A DNA stretch of 64,000 nucleotides from Dipteris shenzhenensis (lineage: Eukaryota > Polypodiophyta > Polypodiopsida > Gleicheniales): assembly GCA_047967505.1 (NCBI GenBank), contig CM106540.1. The stretch is one strand, 5' to 3'. The notes below the pieces were generated by a model. That model saw only the letters and a list, made by a program, of their open reading frames with translations. It did not search any database and was not told the DNA's origin. The translations under genes were made by a program, and so were the position numbers. How positions within the stretch are numbered: position 1 is the stretch's first letter; every line of letters starts with the position of its first letter. This document shows, in pieces, positions 31,050 through 41,485 of this stretch.

Positions 31050-32141
31050 TTGTTATGTGTGTCTGTTGCTAAGCTAGTAACGAGTGCACCTAATAACATC
31101 CTATCTAAGCCCGCAGCAACGGGATATACAGCCTTTAATGATACGGAGTTAATTAAAATGAAAGGGAAAGTGGCCAATCATGATGTCATTGTGTTGTTTG
31201 ACTCGGCGTCAACTCACAATGTAATTAACTCCAAGCTCGTGAAGAGGCTGAAGTTAAAGACTAACCCATTTGACTATGCGTATACAGTCAGGATGGCAGA
31301 TGGAAGTTCAATTGAAGTATGGGACCAAAGGGTTACCCAGTTGGAGCTTCGTATTCAGGACTATGCTGAGAAGCTTGATTTTGAAATGATTAAGCTTACT
31401 CATGCAGATATAGCCGCAGATATAGCCCTGGGTATGGCGTGGCATTCTAGGAAGAATCCAGCCATTGATTGGAAAAAGCACGTATATCAATTCAAGATGA
31501 ATGATGTGCTTTATGTCTTACGAGGTGAGAAAGATGTACCTCAGGGACCGTTGGTTTCCGTGATGGAAATCCGAAAAGCTCAAGAGGAGTTTTTATTCCT
31601 TTGCACAGCATCAGTAGAGCCGGTTAATGATTCTTCGGCTAGCACTGATGTTACACAAAGTGGTGAGATGGCCAAGCTGGCTAATCTTATAGCAGAGGAG
31701 TTCTCTGAATGTTTTAGGGATGAGTTACCTTATGGGTTACCTCCAGAGCGGAATGTTCAGCATAAGATTGAACTGATCCCGGGGGCAGAACCTGTAAATA
31801 GACCTCCCTATAGAATGAGTTTTACTGAAGAGGCGGAGCTGCGTAGACAACTGGAAGAATACCTCAAGTTGGGGCAGATTCAACCAAGTTTCTCAACTTT
31901 TGCTTCGCCAGTGATATTAAAGAAGAAAAAGGATGATACCTTTCGCCTCTGTATAGATTACAGAGCATTCAATAATATCACTGTTAAGCACAGGTATCCG
32001 ATGGCTCGGATTGATGATTTGCTAGATGCATTACATGGAGCCGTGATTTTCAGCAAGATAGATCTGAAGTGTGGCTACCATCAGATCCGGATTAGAGCCG
32101 AGGATGTGCATAAAACCGCTTTCAAAAGCAGGTTTGGTTGA
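31050..32141 (+). pseudogene. Protease and first half of RT of chromovirus
   Basis: In the same frame as gag. Protease LFDSASTHNVINSKL at about 31195 (Asp-Ser-Ala form). RT begins near 31740 with ELIPGAEPVNRPPYRM, then SPVILKKKKDDTFRLCIDYRAFNN and the first Asp block IFSKIDLKCGYHQIRI. At about 32138 the reading stops inside the AFKSRFG..HYEF segment, where an insertion begins. Confidence 0.85.
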
Positions 32142-33153
32142 TGTACTCGTAGTTGCGGCAATCAAACAGTTTACTAGGTCCTTGATCATTGCTCTTGTGC
32201 TACGTTGCAAATCCTCTCTTCTTGATTCCAATCTTCCATTGGTCTGTTTCAGCATGTAGGTCATGAGAACTGACTCTTATCCTTTATGTCAGCTGTCTTT
32301 TAGACATCAAAGTTTTTTGTATACTTTATAGGCAATCCTGGGATTAAACTCTTTCATAGAAAAGCCTTTTTCTCGTTCGGTTCAGTGCATGTAATATTTA
32401 TCATGTTTATTGGTTCTAACTACCTTTTTACCAGCACTCATTCTAGGGTGTCATGACTTATGTCTCTGTATCATCCTACCTCCCTTGTTACCTCCAGAGC
32501 CTTTCACCGTAGCCTATCTAAGTCCAACTTTGCTAATGTAGTAAATAAACTGGCAACTTGCTTCTCCTTCTATTTCTAGAGGGAGCATTCCTGTTTGACT
32601 TAATTCTCCTCCTTGCTTCTCGTGCAAGGCCAGGTTCCCATGCTTGGCAAGTGAACAAGAACTTTCTCAGTTTTCAATTCCATATAGGCATCATTCTGCA
32701 TTTATTCTATATCTCAAAAATGCCTTTTGTCCTCCTAAGACTCTTCTCTGCTTAGTAAATGTCTACATAGATGTTGATTTTTGTTATTCGTGTTATTCTA
32801 AAGAACATGTTGTTCTCTCTCACCTGCCTCTCAGCTCCCTCCCTCACCCACCCCTCCCTCACCCGCCCCTCAGCTCCGCTTACCCACCCTCTACCACTCT
32901 GTTGCAACACCCTGCTGTTGCCATCGCAGCAGCTTGCCCTGATGGTGACCCCCCTCCAGCCTTCCGTCGACCTCCAGGCCCCCCATTTGGGGCTGTCCTC
33001 TGCCCCGCTGCCTGGGGTGTGGGTGTACAAGGCCCCTCATAGGGGCTGCTTCATGCGCGACCACCCCTAGGGGGTGCAGCAGGCCACCAACCTTGCCAAG
33101 GAGGCTACAGGATGCCTCCCTCCCTTAGCCCCCCCTTCAGGACTGTGAAATGA
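32142..33153. mobile_element. About 1-kb insertion of unknown type in chromovirus RT
   Basis: RT reading breaks at AFKSRFG and resumes at [15 protein letters not shown]. The 1.0 kb between has no RT content. The first 650 bases are AT-rich and pyrimidine-rich; the last 350 bases are GC-rich (CCTCACCC, CCCCTCAGCTCC) with several overlapping frames (for example 32644-33042). I see no terminal inverted repeats, no poly-A and only a doubtful duplication (TTGATGTA / ATTGTATG). Type unresolved. Confidence 0.55.
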
Positions 33154-33871
33154 TTGTATGAGCCTTTTGGTAATGCCCTTCGGACTTACCAATGCTCCAG
33201 CTACATTCCTCATGCTTATGAACGATTTACTACGTCCGTATATCGGAAAGTTTGTAGTACATTTTATTGACGATATTCTAGTGTTCAGTAAAAGTATTAC
33301 TGAGCATCGTGAACACTTACGAATAGTGTTCAGTACTTTGAGGAAAGCCAGTCTTTATGTAAATAAAAAGAAAACTATACTGTGAATGGTTAGGCTTGAA
33401 TATTTAGGATTCATAATTACTCCAGGGGGGGTAGAAATGGATCCAAAGAAAGTGGCTGCGATACTGACTTGGCCAATCCCTCAGAGTCTAACCGCGTTGC
33501 GATCATTCTTGGGATTTGTCCAATTTTATAGAAGGCATATCAAAGGATATTCCGAAATAGTATCGCCATTGACTGATCTGACCTCAGATAAAGTACCTTT
33601 TATATGGGGACAGAATCAACAAGAAAGTTTGAACACCATAAAACAAGCTGTGGTCCCAGGACCGGTGTTAAAAATAGTTGATCCCCAGAAACTGTTCTTC
33701 CTGGAAACTGATGCAAGTGGCATTGCGGTAGGAGCAGTTCTCCTTCAAGAGGAAAGGCCAGTAGCCTTTGAAAGCAAGAAGCTTTCTCCCTCTCAAAGGA
33801 ATTGGCCAACTCATGAATTGGAGTTGTATGCTGTTATCCATGCTTTGAAAACATGGAGGCATTATTTGTAG
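33154..33871 (+). pseudogene. Second half of RT and RNase H of chromovirus
   Basis: RT resumes with [14 protein letters not shown] and the FIDDI box at about 33268. A TGA at 33383-33385 breaks KKKTIL / MVRLEYLGF where Gly is usual. RNase H follows with FFLETDASGIAVGAVLLQ, FESKKLSPSQRNWPTHELEL. At 33869 a one-base loss makes a stop at HYL; reading continues in another frame from 33853. Confidence 0.85.
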
Positions 33872-34950
33872 GTTCAGAGTTTTATGTGGATGTGGATCAT
33901 GATACTCTGAAACATTTTTGTAAACAGCCTGACTTGAGGGGCCGCCAAGCTAGGTGGGCAGAGCTCATGCAGGAGTTTAATTTGACGATTCGGTACCGAA
34001 GAGGAAAAGATAATAAGGTTGCTGATGCATTGTCACGCATTATGCACAATATGAGTTTTACGGTATTAGAGAGTGCTCTAATGACCGAGATTAGAGAAAC
34101 TCAAAAGGTGGACGAGTTTGTCCAGAGCTTATGGCCTAAAGCTCATGTGTTTAGACCCGGGGAAGAAGGGGATGACCTGGCATCCAGAAAAGGCCAAACA
34201 TATGCAAGATATACCATAAGGGATGGTATGCTGAAAAGAAATGGCAAGGTAGTAGTACCTAGTCAGAATGATCTCATGCAGAGAGTCATTCGACAGTGCC
34301 ATGATAGCCCATGTGCGGGACATCCAAGAGTCGAGAAGACATGTGATCTCGTGAAGCGAGGTTTCTTTTGGCCAAAGATGAAAAAGCATATTCATGAATA
34401 TGTGACTCGGTGTTTTTCGTGTCAGGTAAGTAAGGCCGAGCGGGTGAAGCCACCCGGACTTTTACAGCCCTTGGAGATACCACTAAGTGAGTGGGAGAGC
34501 ATTTCCATGGACTTTATTGTGGGTCTGCCTACGACACAAGGAGGGTATGATTCTATCCTTGTGGTGGTTGATCGTCTAACCAAGACGGCTCACTTCATTC
34601 CGACTAGAGAGTCTATTAGTACCCCGCAAGTGGCGGATTTGTTTATAAGACATATATTTCGTCTGCATGGTTTGCCTAGATCCATAGTGTCAGACCGAGA
34701 TGTCAGATTTACCGGTCATTTTTGAACATCGGTATTTGAGACACTAAGGACTGAGTTGGGAATGAGTAGTGGGAATCATCCTGAAATGGATGGTCAGACG
34801 GAGAGAGTCAACCAGACTTTAGAGGATATGCTGAGGGCATATGTGTCATTGAGGCAACATACATGGGACAAGTGGTTGCCATTGTTAGAGTTTGCCTACA
34901 ATGATAGAACACATTCCTCTACAGCGTTCAGTCCGTTTGAATGGTTATAG
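33853..34950 (+). pseudogene. RNase H end and integrase core of chromovirus
   Basis: VGSEFYVDVDHDTLKHF and ADALSR close RNase H. Integrase has the HHCC finger (CHDSPCAGH .. CFSC, about 34305-34425), core Asp at SMDFIVGLP, second Asp at SDRDVRFTG and Glu at DGQTERVNQ. TGA 34723-34725 stands where Trp is expected. A small deletion near 34945 removes the VVYG residues before YRPANPT. Confidence 0.85.
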
Positions 34951-35548
34951 ACCAGCAAATCCAACTATAGTTGGAGTACCTCAGAAAGTGCCTAGTGCCG
35001 CGAACTTTATGGTTCAGATGCGGGAGATGCTAGCACTTGCGAGAGCTAATATCCGCCAGGCTATGGATAGAGCCAAGGTGTATGCGGATGAAAACCGGTC
35101 TATAAGAGTATTTAAGGAAGGAGAAAAAGTTTTTCTCAGAGTTTCTTCGCACTTGAAGTCGTTAACTTCAGGAGAGTGTGCTAAGTTATCACCTCGATAC
35201 TGTGGGCCGTGGTTAATTCTAAAGAGAATAGGCAAGGTAGCCTATAAATTTGAATTGCCACAGGGGTGTAAGGTGCACCCAGTGTTTCATGTTTCGCGCT
35301 TAAAGAAATTTTTACATACAGGTGACTCACTAATCGAAGGTGTGGTTTTGTTTCAGAAGATAGAGGATAATGCAAGGCGCAAACCAACAAGAATCCTGGA
35401 CTGAGGAACAATGCAAATACGAAATCGGAAGATACCCACGGTGTTGGTTGCATGGCATGGTCAGCCTCTATCCGAAGCTACCTGGGAATCCGTATACCAG
35501 TTGCGGAGAGTGTTTCCATACTTTATCATCGAGGACGCTGATGTATGA
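34951..35548 (+). pseudogene. Integrase C terminus and chromodomain
   Basis: The frame 34892-35404 carries YRPANPT, VFLRVSSHLKSL, LSPRYCGPW, GKVAYKFELPQG and HPVFHVSRLKKFL. TGA 35402-35404 follows ILD where Arg is expected. Past it, in the same frame, 48 codons (35405-35548) read as a chromodomain: RNRKIPTVLVAWHG, EATWESVYQL. Chromodomains steer integration to marked chromatin. The true end is TGA 35546-35548. Confidence 0.85.
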
Positions 35549-35560
35549 AGAGGGAAGGAA
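35549..35560 (+). promoter_or_regulatory. Polypurine tract of chromovirus
   Basis: AGAGGGAAGGAA runs from the pol stop to the 3' LTR start. Confidence 0.85.
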
Positions 35561-36022
35561 TGTTACGCTCTAGCCGAGGTAGCACGACCTCGGAAGAATC
35601 AGTCAACATTTCCCTTTAAGGATCTATGTTTGTAATATATTTATTTGCACTTCATGTAAATGATCGAGAGGGAATTAATGTCAAGGTCCTAGGTGAGGGC
35701 TGATAGCACCAGACTAGGTGGATCTAAGGCTAAGGGCCTAATGCAAGAAATGTGCCTAGGGGCAAAGGAAATTTAAAGTATCCCAAGAGAGGGGTGAAAA
35801 GATGCATTAGGAAGGCCCTATGATGATGACATGTGGCATCTAGATCCATCTAGGGAGATGGGGCTTGTTGGAGTTAGTGAGAGAAAGGAGAATGGCTTTT
35901 TTACGTGATTTTTGATTCGGATTTCTCTGTCAGCTCTCATGCTCTAACAGGAATTGGCTGGGAGGATACTCGTGGTGCTACTCCGGTGATTCTGTTGTAG
36001 TTAGTAAGGAATGTACTTAACA
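35561..36022 (+). repeat. 3' LTR of chromovirus
   Basis: TGTTACG..TTAACA, 462 bp; AGATT duplication follows at 36023-36027. Confidence 0.95.
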
Positions 36023-36027
36023 AGATT

Positions 36028-36452
36028 GAGGAGAGACAAAAGGGGCTCGTCTGTCAGTTAGTTGAGGGCTGATGTCAAGGAAGAAAGTTCATGATAGATC
36101 CTGCTAGCGCTCGGCCTATCTAGGTTCATCCTTCTCCTCTATAGTCTTTGTGATGTGGTCTATCATCACTCTAGTGGTCTATCTCCCCACGTCAAAGAGA
36201 TAGGATATGTCTACAGTCCTCATGTGAGTGTCCAGATAGGGTCGGACTGTCGAGCCGTGCCCTCTGACTCTCTGCTACGTATGGTTCCATACTGTCCATG
36301 CTCTAACTAATCTCACTTGGACCTCTGTGTTGTCTCTGGCTTCAGGAAAGAAAAGAGCCACCCAAATTCTTTGAGTGGGCCAAACCCGCTCCTAAAAAGA
36401 AGTGGTGCCGTCCACAGATCTCATACTAGACAAGGCATCTAAATGCATAGTG
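36028..36452 (-). mobile_element. Probable continuation of LINE copy E
   Basis: This is the sequence that adjoined 28340 before the chromovirus came in. By position it is the upstream part of LINE E. A plus-strand frame PPKFFEWAKPAPKKKW at about 36350-36400 also looks protein-like, so part of it may be something else. Confidence 0.4.
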
Positions 36453-36721
36453 TGTTAGAATTATTGCTATAATTTAGCAGTGACCAATGTAATGTAATAA
36501 GTAGGCTAGGGGCACTTTTCCCTCACTTACAGGTTTTTCCCCCTAACCACAGTTAGTTCACTAACTATGGTTAGTGAAGTGATAAGGTTTTGTCACTTAG
36601 ACAAAACCCATCACTCAGTTCAATTGTAACACACTCATCTATTTGCAACTAAGCTTTTAGCTCTCGCTCTCACTCTCTCCTGCTTCTTGCTCTCACTGTT
36701 GCTCTCTCTCCCATTCTCACA
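36453..36721 (+). repeat. 5' LTR of copia II
   Basis: TGTTAG..CTCACA, about 269 bp, directly before a primer site. Pyrimidine-rich 3' end (CTCT repeats). No second copy is seen; the element lacks its 3' end. Confidence 0.7.
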
Positions 36722-36723
36722 TT

Positions 36724-36736
36724 TGGTATCAGAGCC
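36724..36736 (+). promoter_or_regulatory. Primer-binding site (initiator-Met tRNA) of copia II
   Basis: TGGTATCAGAGCC two bases after the LTR. Confidence 0.9.
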
Positions 36737-36823
36737 TCGTTGAGCTCTTGCCTTCAGCCCAAGCTCCTTCGGCCCATACAGTTCGTGCTCTTGCTGCTAC
36801 ATCACGTCTGTATAGCTCTGCTT

Positions 36824-37268
36824 CCGTACCATTCCCTACAGTAGTCGTTGGCTGCTTCGTACGTCCGTACACTGCAGCGCCGTACAATTGTAGAGCCCGC
36901 TTCCGTACTGTACCTGCACGGACGCCCGTACCAACACCCCCTGCATCATCGCCGTACGACCTCTACCTGTGCCGTACTACTTGTCTGTACGTTCGCCGTA
37001 CATTCCGTACAGCTTTTGTGTATAAGTCGTTTGTACCCGCACGTACCTCTTCCGTACTGTACCTGCACGTGTCAATCTTCCGTACCAACTCGCATATACT
37101 GGATCTGCGCTTCCGTACCGCACATGTGGTGCCGTACATCTGCAGTCTTCCGTACATCGCTGGATGTTGCTTGCCGTACAGTACGTACGGTTGTTCATAC
37201 ATCTTCCGTACATTTCCGTACAAACTGCCGTACAGACGGACTGACAGTTCCGTACTGTGAGTCCGTAC
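36824..37268 (+). repeat. CCGTAC-rich array in copia II leader
   Basis: I count about 20 CCGTAC words in 445 bases, irregularly spaced by 8-50 bases, all in the same orientation, many extended to CCGTACA. GTAC is the core bound by plant SBP-box (SPL/CRR1-type) factors. The repeats contain no stop in any frame, so long overlapping open frames (36748-37260, 36848-37483) arise by chance; I do not call them genes. Confidence 0.85.
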
Positions 37269-37444
37269 AGTTTGCAGGTGGGCTTGGAAATTTACAGTTT
37301 TGCAGAACTTTTGAGCAGGGATCTACTTGCAAGGTTCATTTGCAGGCGCATTCTTTGCATATAGCCATTGTTTGGCTCAGTTTTGTGGGAGCACAGTTGG
37401 ATTTTTTGGGCAAACATTGTAGTAAATCTGCAAGTATTGAAGAA

Positions 37445-37702
37445 ATTTGGGGCTTTTGCAATTACACTGTAATTTTGCAGTAAAATTTGGGGCTTTTGTA
37501 AAAATTTTGGCACACATTGCAAGCAAATTGCAAAGATTGGCCAAGAAATTGGGGCTTTTGTAGGAGATTAGCTATTTGGGTGAAATTTGGCTCAATTTCA
37601 ACTCCAAATTTGGGGCTTTTGTTCAAAAATTGCAGATTTGGGGCTTTTAGTAAATGTGCCTCTTTTTGGTTGCAATTTCAAGCCACAAATTGGGGCTTTT
37701 GT
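37445..37702 (+). repeat. GGGGCTTTT motif repeats in copia II leader
   Basis: Six copies of (A)TTTGGGGCTTTT(G) lie within 260 bases, separated by TTGCA-rich sequence. The complement occurs in the leader of copia I. The unit is too short to be a gene. Confidence 0.75.
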
Positions 37703-37937
37703 GTTGGGAGAGCAATTTGACAAGTTTCAGTTCACACTGCCTTTTTTGTGAGTGCTTTGAAGCGCTTTTGGCAGGTTTTGGGAGAGATTGGATGCTCTGG
37801 CAGATTTCTGACAGAGACATTACAGAGATTTGAGTTGCATTTTTACCCAGTGTTTGGCTGTGTTTTTTTGGGATTTATGCACTCCATTCCCAGCAAGGGA
37901 ATTCAGATTTGCATTTGCTGTATTTTCTTTCTCAGAC

Positions 37938-38657
37938 ATGGCCCAGCAAAATCAGAATGATTTCGGTTTCAGTCGTCTCTCACAAGAGGACAAGCTGGAT
38001 GGTACCAACTACTCCCTCTGGAGTTTTATGGTACGCAATATTCTGATTTCTCGTAATTTGTGGGACTATGTAAGTGGGGACGAGTTCCGGCCAGCAAATG
38101 TGGCACCTAATACCCCTCCCCAACAAGGAGGAGGCAGAGGTCGTGCATAGGGTACAACTACAGCACAAGTTATTGGTGCAGTTATACCTACCACTCCAGA
38201 GCAAAAGAGATGGGATTCACGTGATGCTTTAGCTTTGTCGTGTATTTCTCTTTCAGTAAAAAGATTCATCATTCCACATATCCGGTCGTGTAAGACCTCA
38301 AAGGCAGCATGGGATATTTTGGAGAGCATGTATGCAGCTCGGAATGATGCCAGGGTGTCTTTTTTGAAAAGAGAATTGTCTCATACACATATGGAAGAGG
38401 GCGACTCCATGTCAATGCACCTCACAAAGCTACAGGACTTAAGAGAGCAGTTGCTGAATATTGATGAGATCATTCCTGATTCAGAGATGATTACCACCTC
38501 TCTGAATTCTCTTCCTGAGTCTTACCTCAGCTTTCATACCTCGTTGAATTTGTCTTTGAGGGGGGGTGCAAATTCTCTCACTTTTCACAAGTTGATAGGA
38601 CTTCTGCTTGCTGCAAGAAGAGCAGACCAGGAAAAACATGGCTTCATGAGCAGGTGA
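37938..38657 (+). pseudogene. Copia II gag
   Basis: From ATG 37938: DKLDGTNYSLWSFMVRN, a TAG at 38148-38150, then in the same frame RFIIPHIRSCKTSKAAWDILESMYAARNDARVSFLKREL, LREQLLNIDEIIPDSEM and SLPESYLSF. This is a UBN2-type copia gag, 240 codons, ended by TGA 38655-38657 with a frame change to the knuckle and protease region. Confidence 0.85.
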
Positions 38658-38664
38658 ACATGCC

Positions 38665-39432
38665 ATGCTCTCAAAATTCAAGCCTAAAGTAAAGGGACAG
38701 GCAAAGACTTCAGCAAATCAGCCTTCCAGTGGTTCAGGACAGCCTTCTCAAAAGGCTAAGGGTGATGCAGGTAAGCCCAAGAAGAAGGGAATATGTCATT
38801 ACTGCAAAAAGCCAGGTCACTACATTGGAGAATGCAAGAAAAGGCTTGCAAAAGAAAAGAAAAACAGCTCCGGTATGGCTGTCTCAGATTCAGCTCCTCA
38901 TGCATCTGAGAATGAGCAAGCTACAGCCAACTTTGTGGAGCACGACTATGGCTTCTTGTCTTGCAATTCAGACTCTCAGTTGGCTGCTCGGGATAGTACA
39001 ACCACTTGTAATGATGACACTTATGCTTTTCTAACATGCAGTTATGATTCTTCCAAGGATGCATCAGCTTTCAGTGTCAATGAGACACATAATACATGGT
39101 ATTTTGACAGCGGTGCCTCAAAGCATATCACTTCCAGGTATCTCTTCACATCTCTGCATCCACCACCTGTTGGTAAAAAGGTCAGATGTGTCAACAACTC
39201 CTCCTATTCAGTTCGTGGTACAGGAGAAGTTGAACTTACAGCCATTGATGGCTCAACATTCAGAATTTCTGATGTCTTGTATGTGCCTGGTATCACAAAA
39301 AATCTACTTTCAGTGTCCACTCTTAACAGAGCTGGATTTCACGTCATTTTTGAAGATGACAAGTGTGCAGTCCATGATAGAGAGCATGACTATGCCTTGA
39401 GATTGTCTGGCACTTTGTTGCGTGGTCTTTTT
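38665..39432 (+). CDS. Copia II knuckle, protease and pre-integrase start
   Basis: Open for 264 codons to 39459. Knuckle CHYCKKPGHYIGEC (about 38794-38835), protease active site WYFDSGASKHIT (about 39099), and VLYVPGITKNLLSVSTLNRAGF. Gag-cleaving aspartic protease of Ty1/copia. The last codons after 39433 come from an insertion; true reading continues at 39699. Confidence 0.85.
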
Positions 39433-39683
39433 TCCAAGAAAAAGACTTCTATTAAGTAAGAGAAAAAACCGGCGAGAGCAAGCTCAAAGCGGAATACATC
39501 ATGAAATCATGAGGATAAATAAAAAACCCCCTCAGAGTGAGGTGGAAAACAACCAAGGCTAAGGCTGAAAGTGCCACCTCAACCCTGTAGTAGTTTAAGA
39601 GAAGAAAGGAGAGTCCTTTCATTCCCTTAAGAAAGAAGCCCTCCTGGCTGAGGCTGCACGGGAGTCCCCCTGCATACCCGTCC
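39433..39683. mobile_element. 251-bp insertion with 15-bp target duplication
   Basis: The host string TTGCGTGGTCTTTTT occurs at 39418-39432 and again at 39684-39698. Removing the insert and one copy restores the copia codons exactly (LLRGLF then QLDMYEKRP). The insert has no open frame, no poly-A and no inverted ends. The long duplication points to target-primed reverse transcription (SINE or short LINE end). Confidence 0.85.
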
Positions 39684-40055
39684 TTGCGTGGTCTTTTTCA
39701 GCTTGACATGTATGAGAAAAGACCAGCACATGCTCTTGCAGTTTCCACTCCTACTGCGGCTATGCAAAATGTGGAGTTATGGCACGCGAGATATGGACAT
39801 ATGCATTATGGCAGCTTGATGACGCTTCAAAAACATGCCATGGTTGATGCATTGCCTCCTCTTGAAACACCTCCTCCACATGCCTGTGAAGGGTGCATTC
39901 TTGGTAAAATGCACAGATCTCCTTTTAAGAAGGATGGATCAGTCAAAGCTGTTCGAAAATTACAGCTTATCCATAGTGATGTCTGTGGTCCCATGAGGAC
40001 TCCATCATTGGGTGGTCATCTTTACTTTGTCACTTTTATAGATGACTACTCCAAC
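39684..40055 (+). pseudogene. Copia II pre-integrase and integrase start
   Basis: VELWHARYGHMHYGSL, HACEGCILGKMHRSPF (finger), LQLIHSDVCGPMRTPSLGGHLYFVTFIDDYSN. Reading is intact until 40055, where a different sequence (copia III leader) begins. No RT follows, so copia II is truncated here. Confidence 0.85.
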
Positions 40056-40928
40056 TAAAAAAGAAGACCTATTTTGGAGCATTTTGAAGCATTTTTCTGC
40101 TGCAGCCGCCTCATTCCAGCCTCTTCCTGCTCTGTACAGTGCATTTATTGCAAGGCGGCTCCACATGTGTGATTCCATACAGTCTATACGGACTGTACAG
40201 ACCATTTTCGCCTGCATTTATTGCATTTCCAGCGCAGTACGGACCTGCTCGGAGGCTTATCAGATCTGCAGCTGCATTTCGGAGCATCTATTGCAGCAAA
40301 CCTTGGCATCTGGCATCTGCTTGAGCACTTATAGCAGCCGACTTTGAGCCTGGGAGCCTGCTACAGCATTTCCGGGCATCTATATCCACCGACCTTGGAG
40401 TTTGGGCCCTGCTGCAGCACTTTGGAGCATTTAAAGCCACCGACTTTGGCTTTCAGAACTTGCTGCTGCTGTTTGAAGACATTTTCTGAAGCCCTAGAGC
40501 CCTCATTCACCTTGGGCCATGAGCTTCTCACACCTTGCTGCTGCTGCACTCATTTTGAGGTCTATACTTGTTATTCCAGCTTCTTTCAGCCCTCTTATTT
40601 GCCATTTCCTGTCCTTTTTGTATCTCCTACAAGGGTGACAGCCTGTGCTCACATTTGGAGCCTTTTCTTTGCTGCATTTTTGTGAGCTACATCATTTGGT
40701 AAGCACCTACTGCAAGGTTTCTTTCCAATTTCTGCATCATTTGCATTTTGGAAAGGCCTCGTGTTGCCTTTGGGGATTTTTATTGCAACAGGTACACCTT
40801 GGGACAGCAAAGTCTCTTGCAGGCATACGCTTTGAAGCTTGGGTAGATTTTTTGTTACTTGATTCTGAGAGGTTGCTTTTCTCTCATTTGCTTTGCCAGT
40901 TGGTGCATTTGTCTTGTATTTCAGCACC
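40056..40928 (+). other. Leader of copia III
   Basis: About 870 bases rich in TTGCAGC, TTTGGAGC and TGCTGCTG words, with a GTACGG at about 40230. It precedes gag at 40929 as the leader does in copia I and II. LTR and primer site are absent, so the 5' end is lost at the junction with copia II. Confidence 0.5.
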
Positions 40929-41485
40929 ATGTTTGGTGGCAAAGATGATTTGTTTGGGATGATTGGGGTTGATGACAAGCTTGATGGCACCAATTATCCC
41001 ATGTGGTCATACATGATGGGACATGTTTTGGTTGCCAACAATCTATGGCATATTGTTTCAGGTTCTGAGGCCATGGCTACACGCACTGTTACTGGTGCTA
41101 CACCTATATAGCCTTTGCTTCTTCAGGTGATGGGTCTTCAGGTGATGGTTCTAATACTACTACTACGACACCTGCACCTCCTGCTCAAGGTGCTTTGCCT
41201 CCTTCACAGGAGCAAATTCAGTGGGATGGTCGTGATGCCAAAGCACATGCCTTGATTGCTCTTTCAGTGAAACGGGTTATTATCCCTCATATCCGGTCTT
41301 GCAAGACAACTAAGCAAGCATGGGATCAGCTTGCATCTTTGTATCAGGTGCGGAATGAGGCGAGGGTTACCTATCTCCGCAAGCAATTGAAAGATTTGCT
41401 GATTTTAGTCCTTTATGTGGATGACATGCTTGTGACTGGGACACATACTCAGCAAATTGCAGATTTTAAACTTGATTTGCAGTAG
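40929..41485 (+). pseudogene. Copia III gag joined to RT by internal deletion
   Basis: Gag starts at ATG 40929 (DDKLDGTNYPMWSYMMG), has a TAG at 41109 and a frame change, then WDGRDAKAHALIALSVKRVIIPHIRSCKTTKQAWDQLASLYQVRNEARVTYLRKQLK. Without a break it passes to LLILVLYVDDMLVTGTHTQQI, the RT catalytic box (about 41414). Rest of gag, protease, integrase and most of RT are missing. Frame 41195-41485 reads straight through the joint. Confidence 0.85.

Larger units (their letters stand above)
28341..36022 (+). mobile_element. Chromovirus (Ty3/gypsy with chromodomain), complete 7.7 kb
   Basis: Two 462-bp LTRs of exactly equal length (28341-28802 and 35561-36022), a perfect AGATT duplication at 28336-28340 and 36023-36027, an initiator-Met primer site, gag-pol in one frame, a C-terminal chromodomain and a polypurine tract. 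I count 12 differences between the LTRs (10 transitions), about 2.6 percent, so it is the youngest complete LTR element here. It is disabled by several nonsense codons, a frameshift and a 1-kb insertion in RT. Confidence 0.95.

Noticed and set aside
32130-33155. Spliceosomal intron in chromovirus RT
   Set aside because: Removing a GT..AG segment does not restore the RT frame, and chromoviruses lack an intron here.
36748-37483. Overlapping 170- and 211-codon frames
   Set aside because: They exist because CCGTAC contains no stop in any frame; no domain, biased composition, and two frames open at once.
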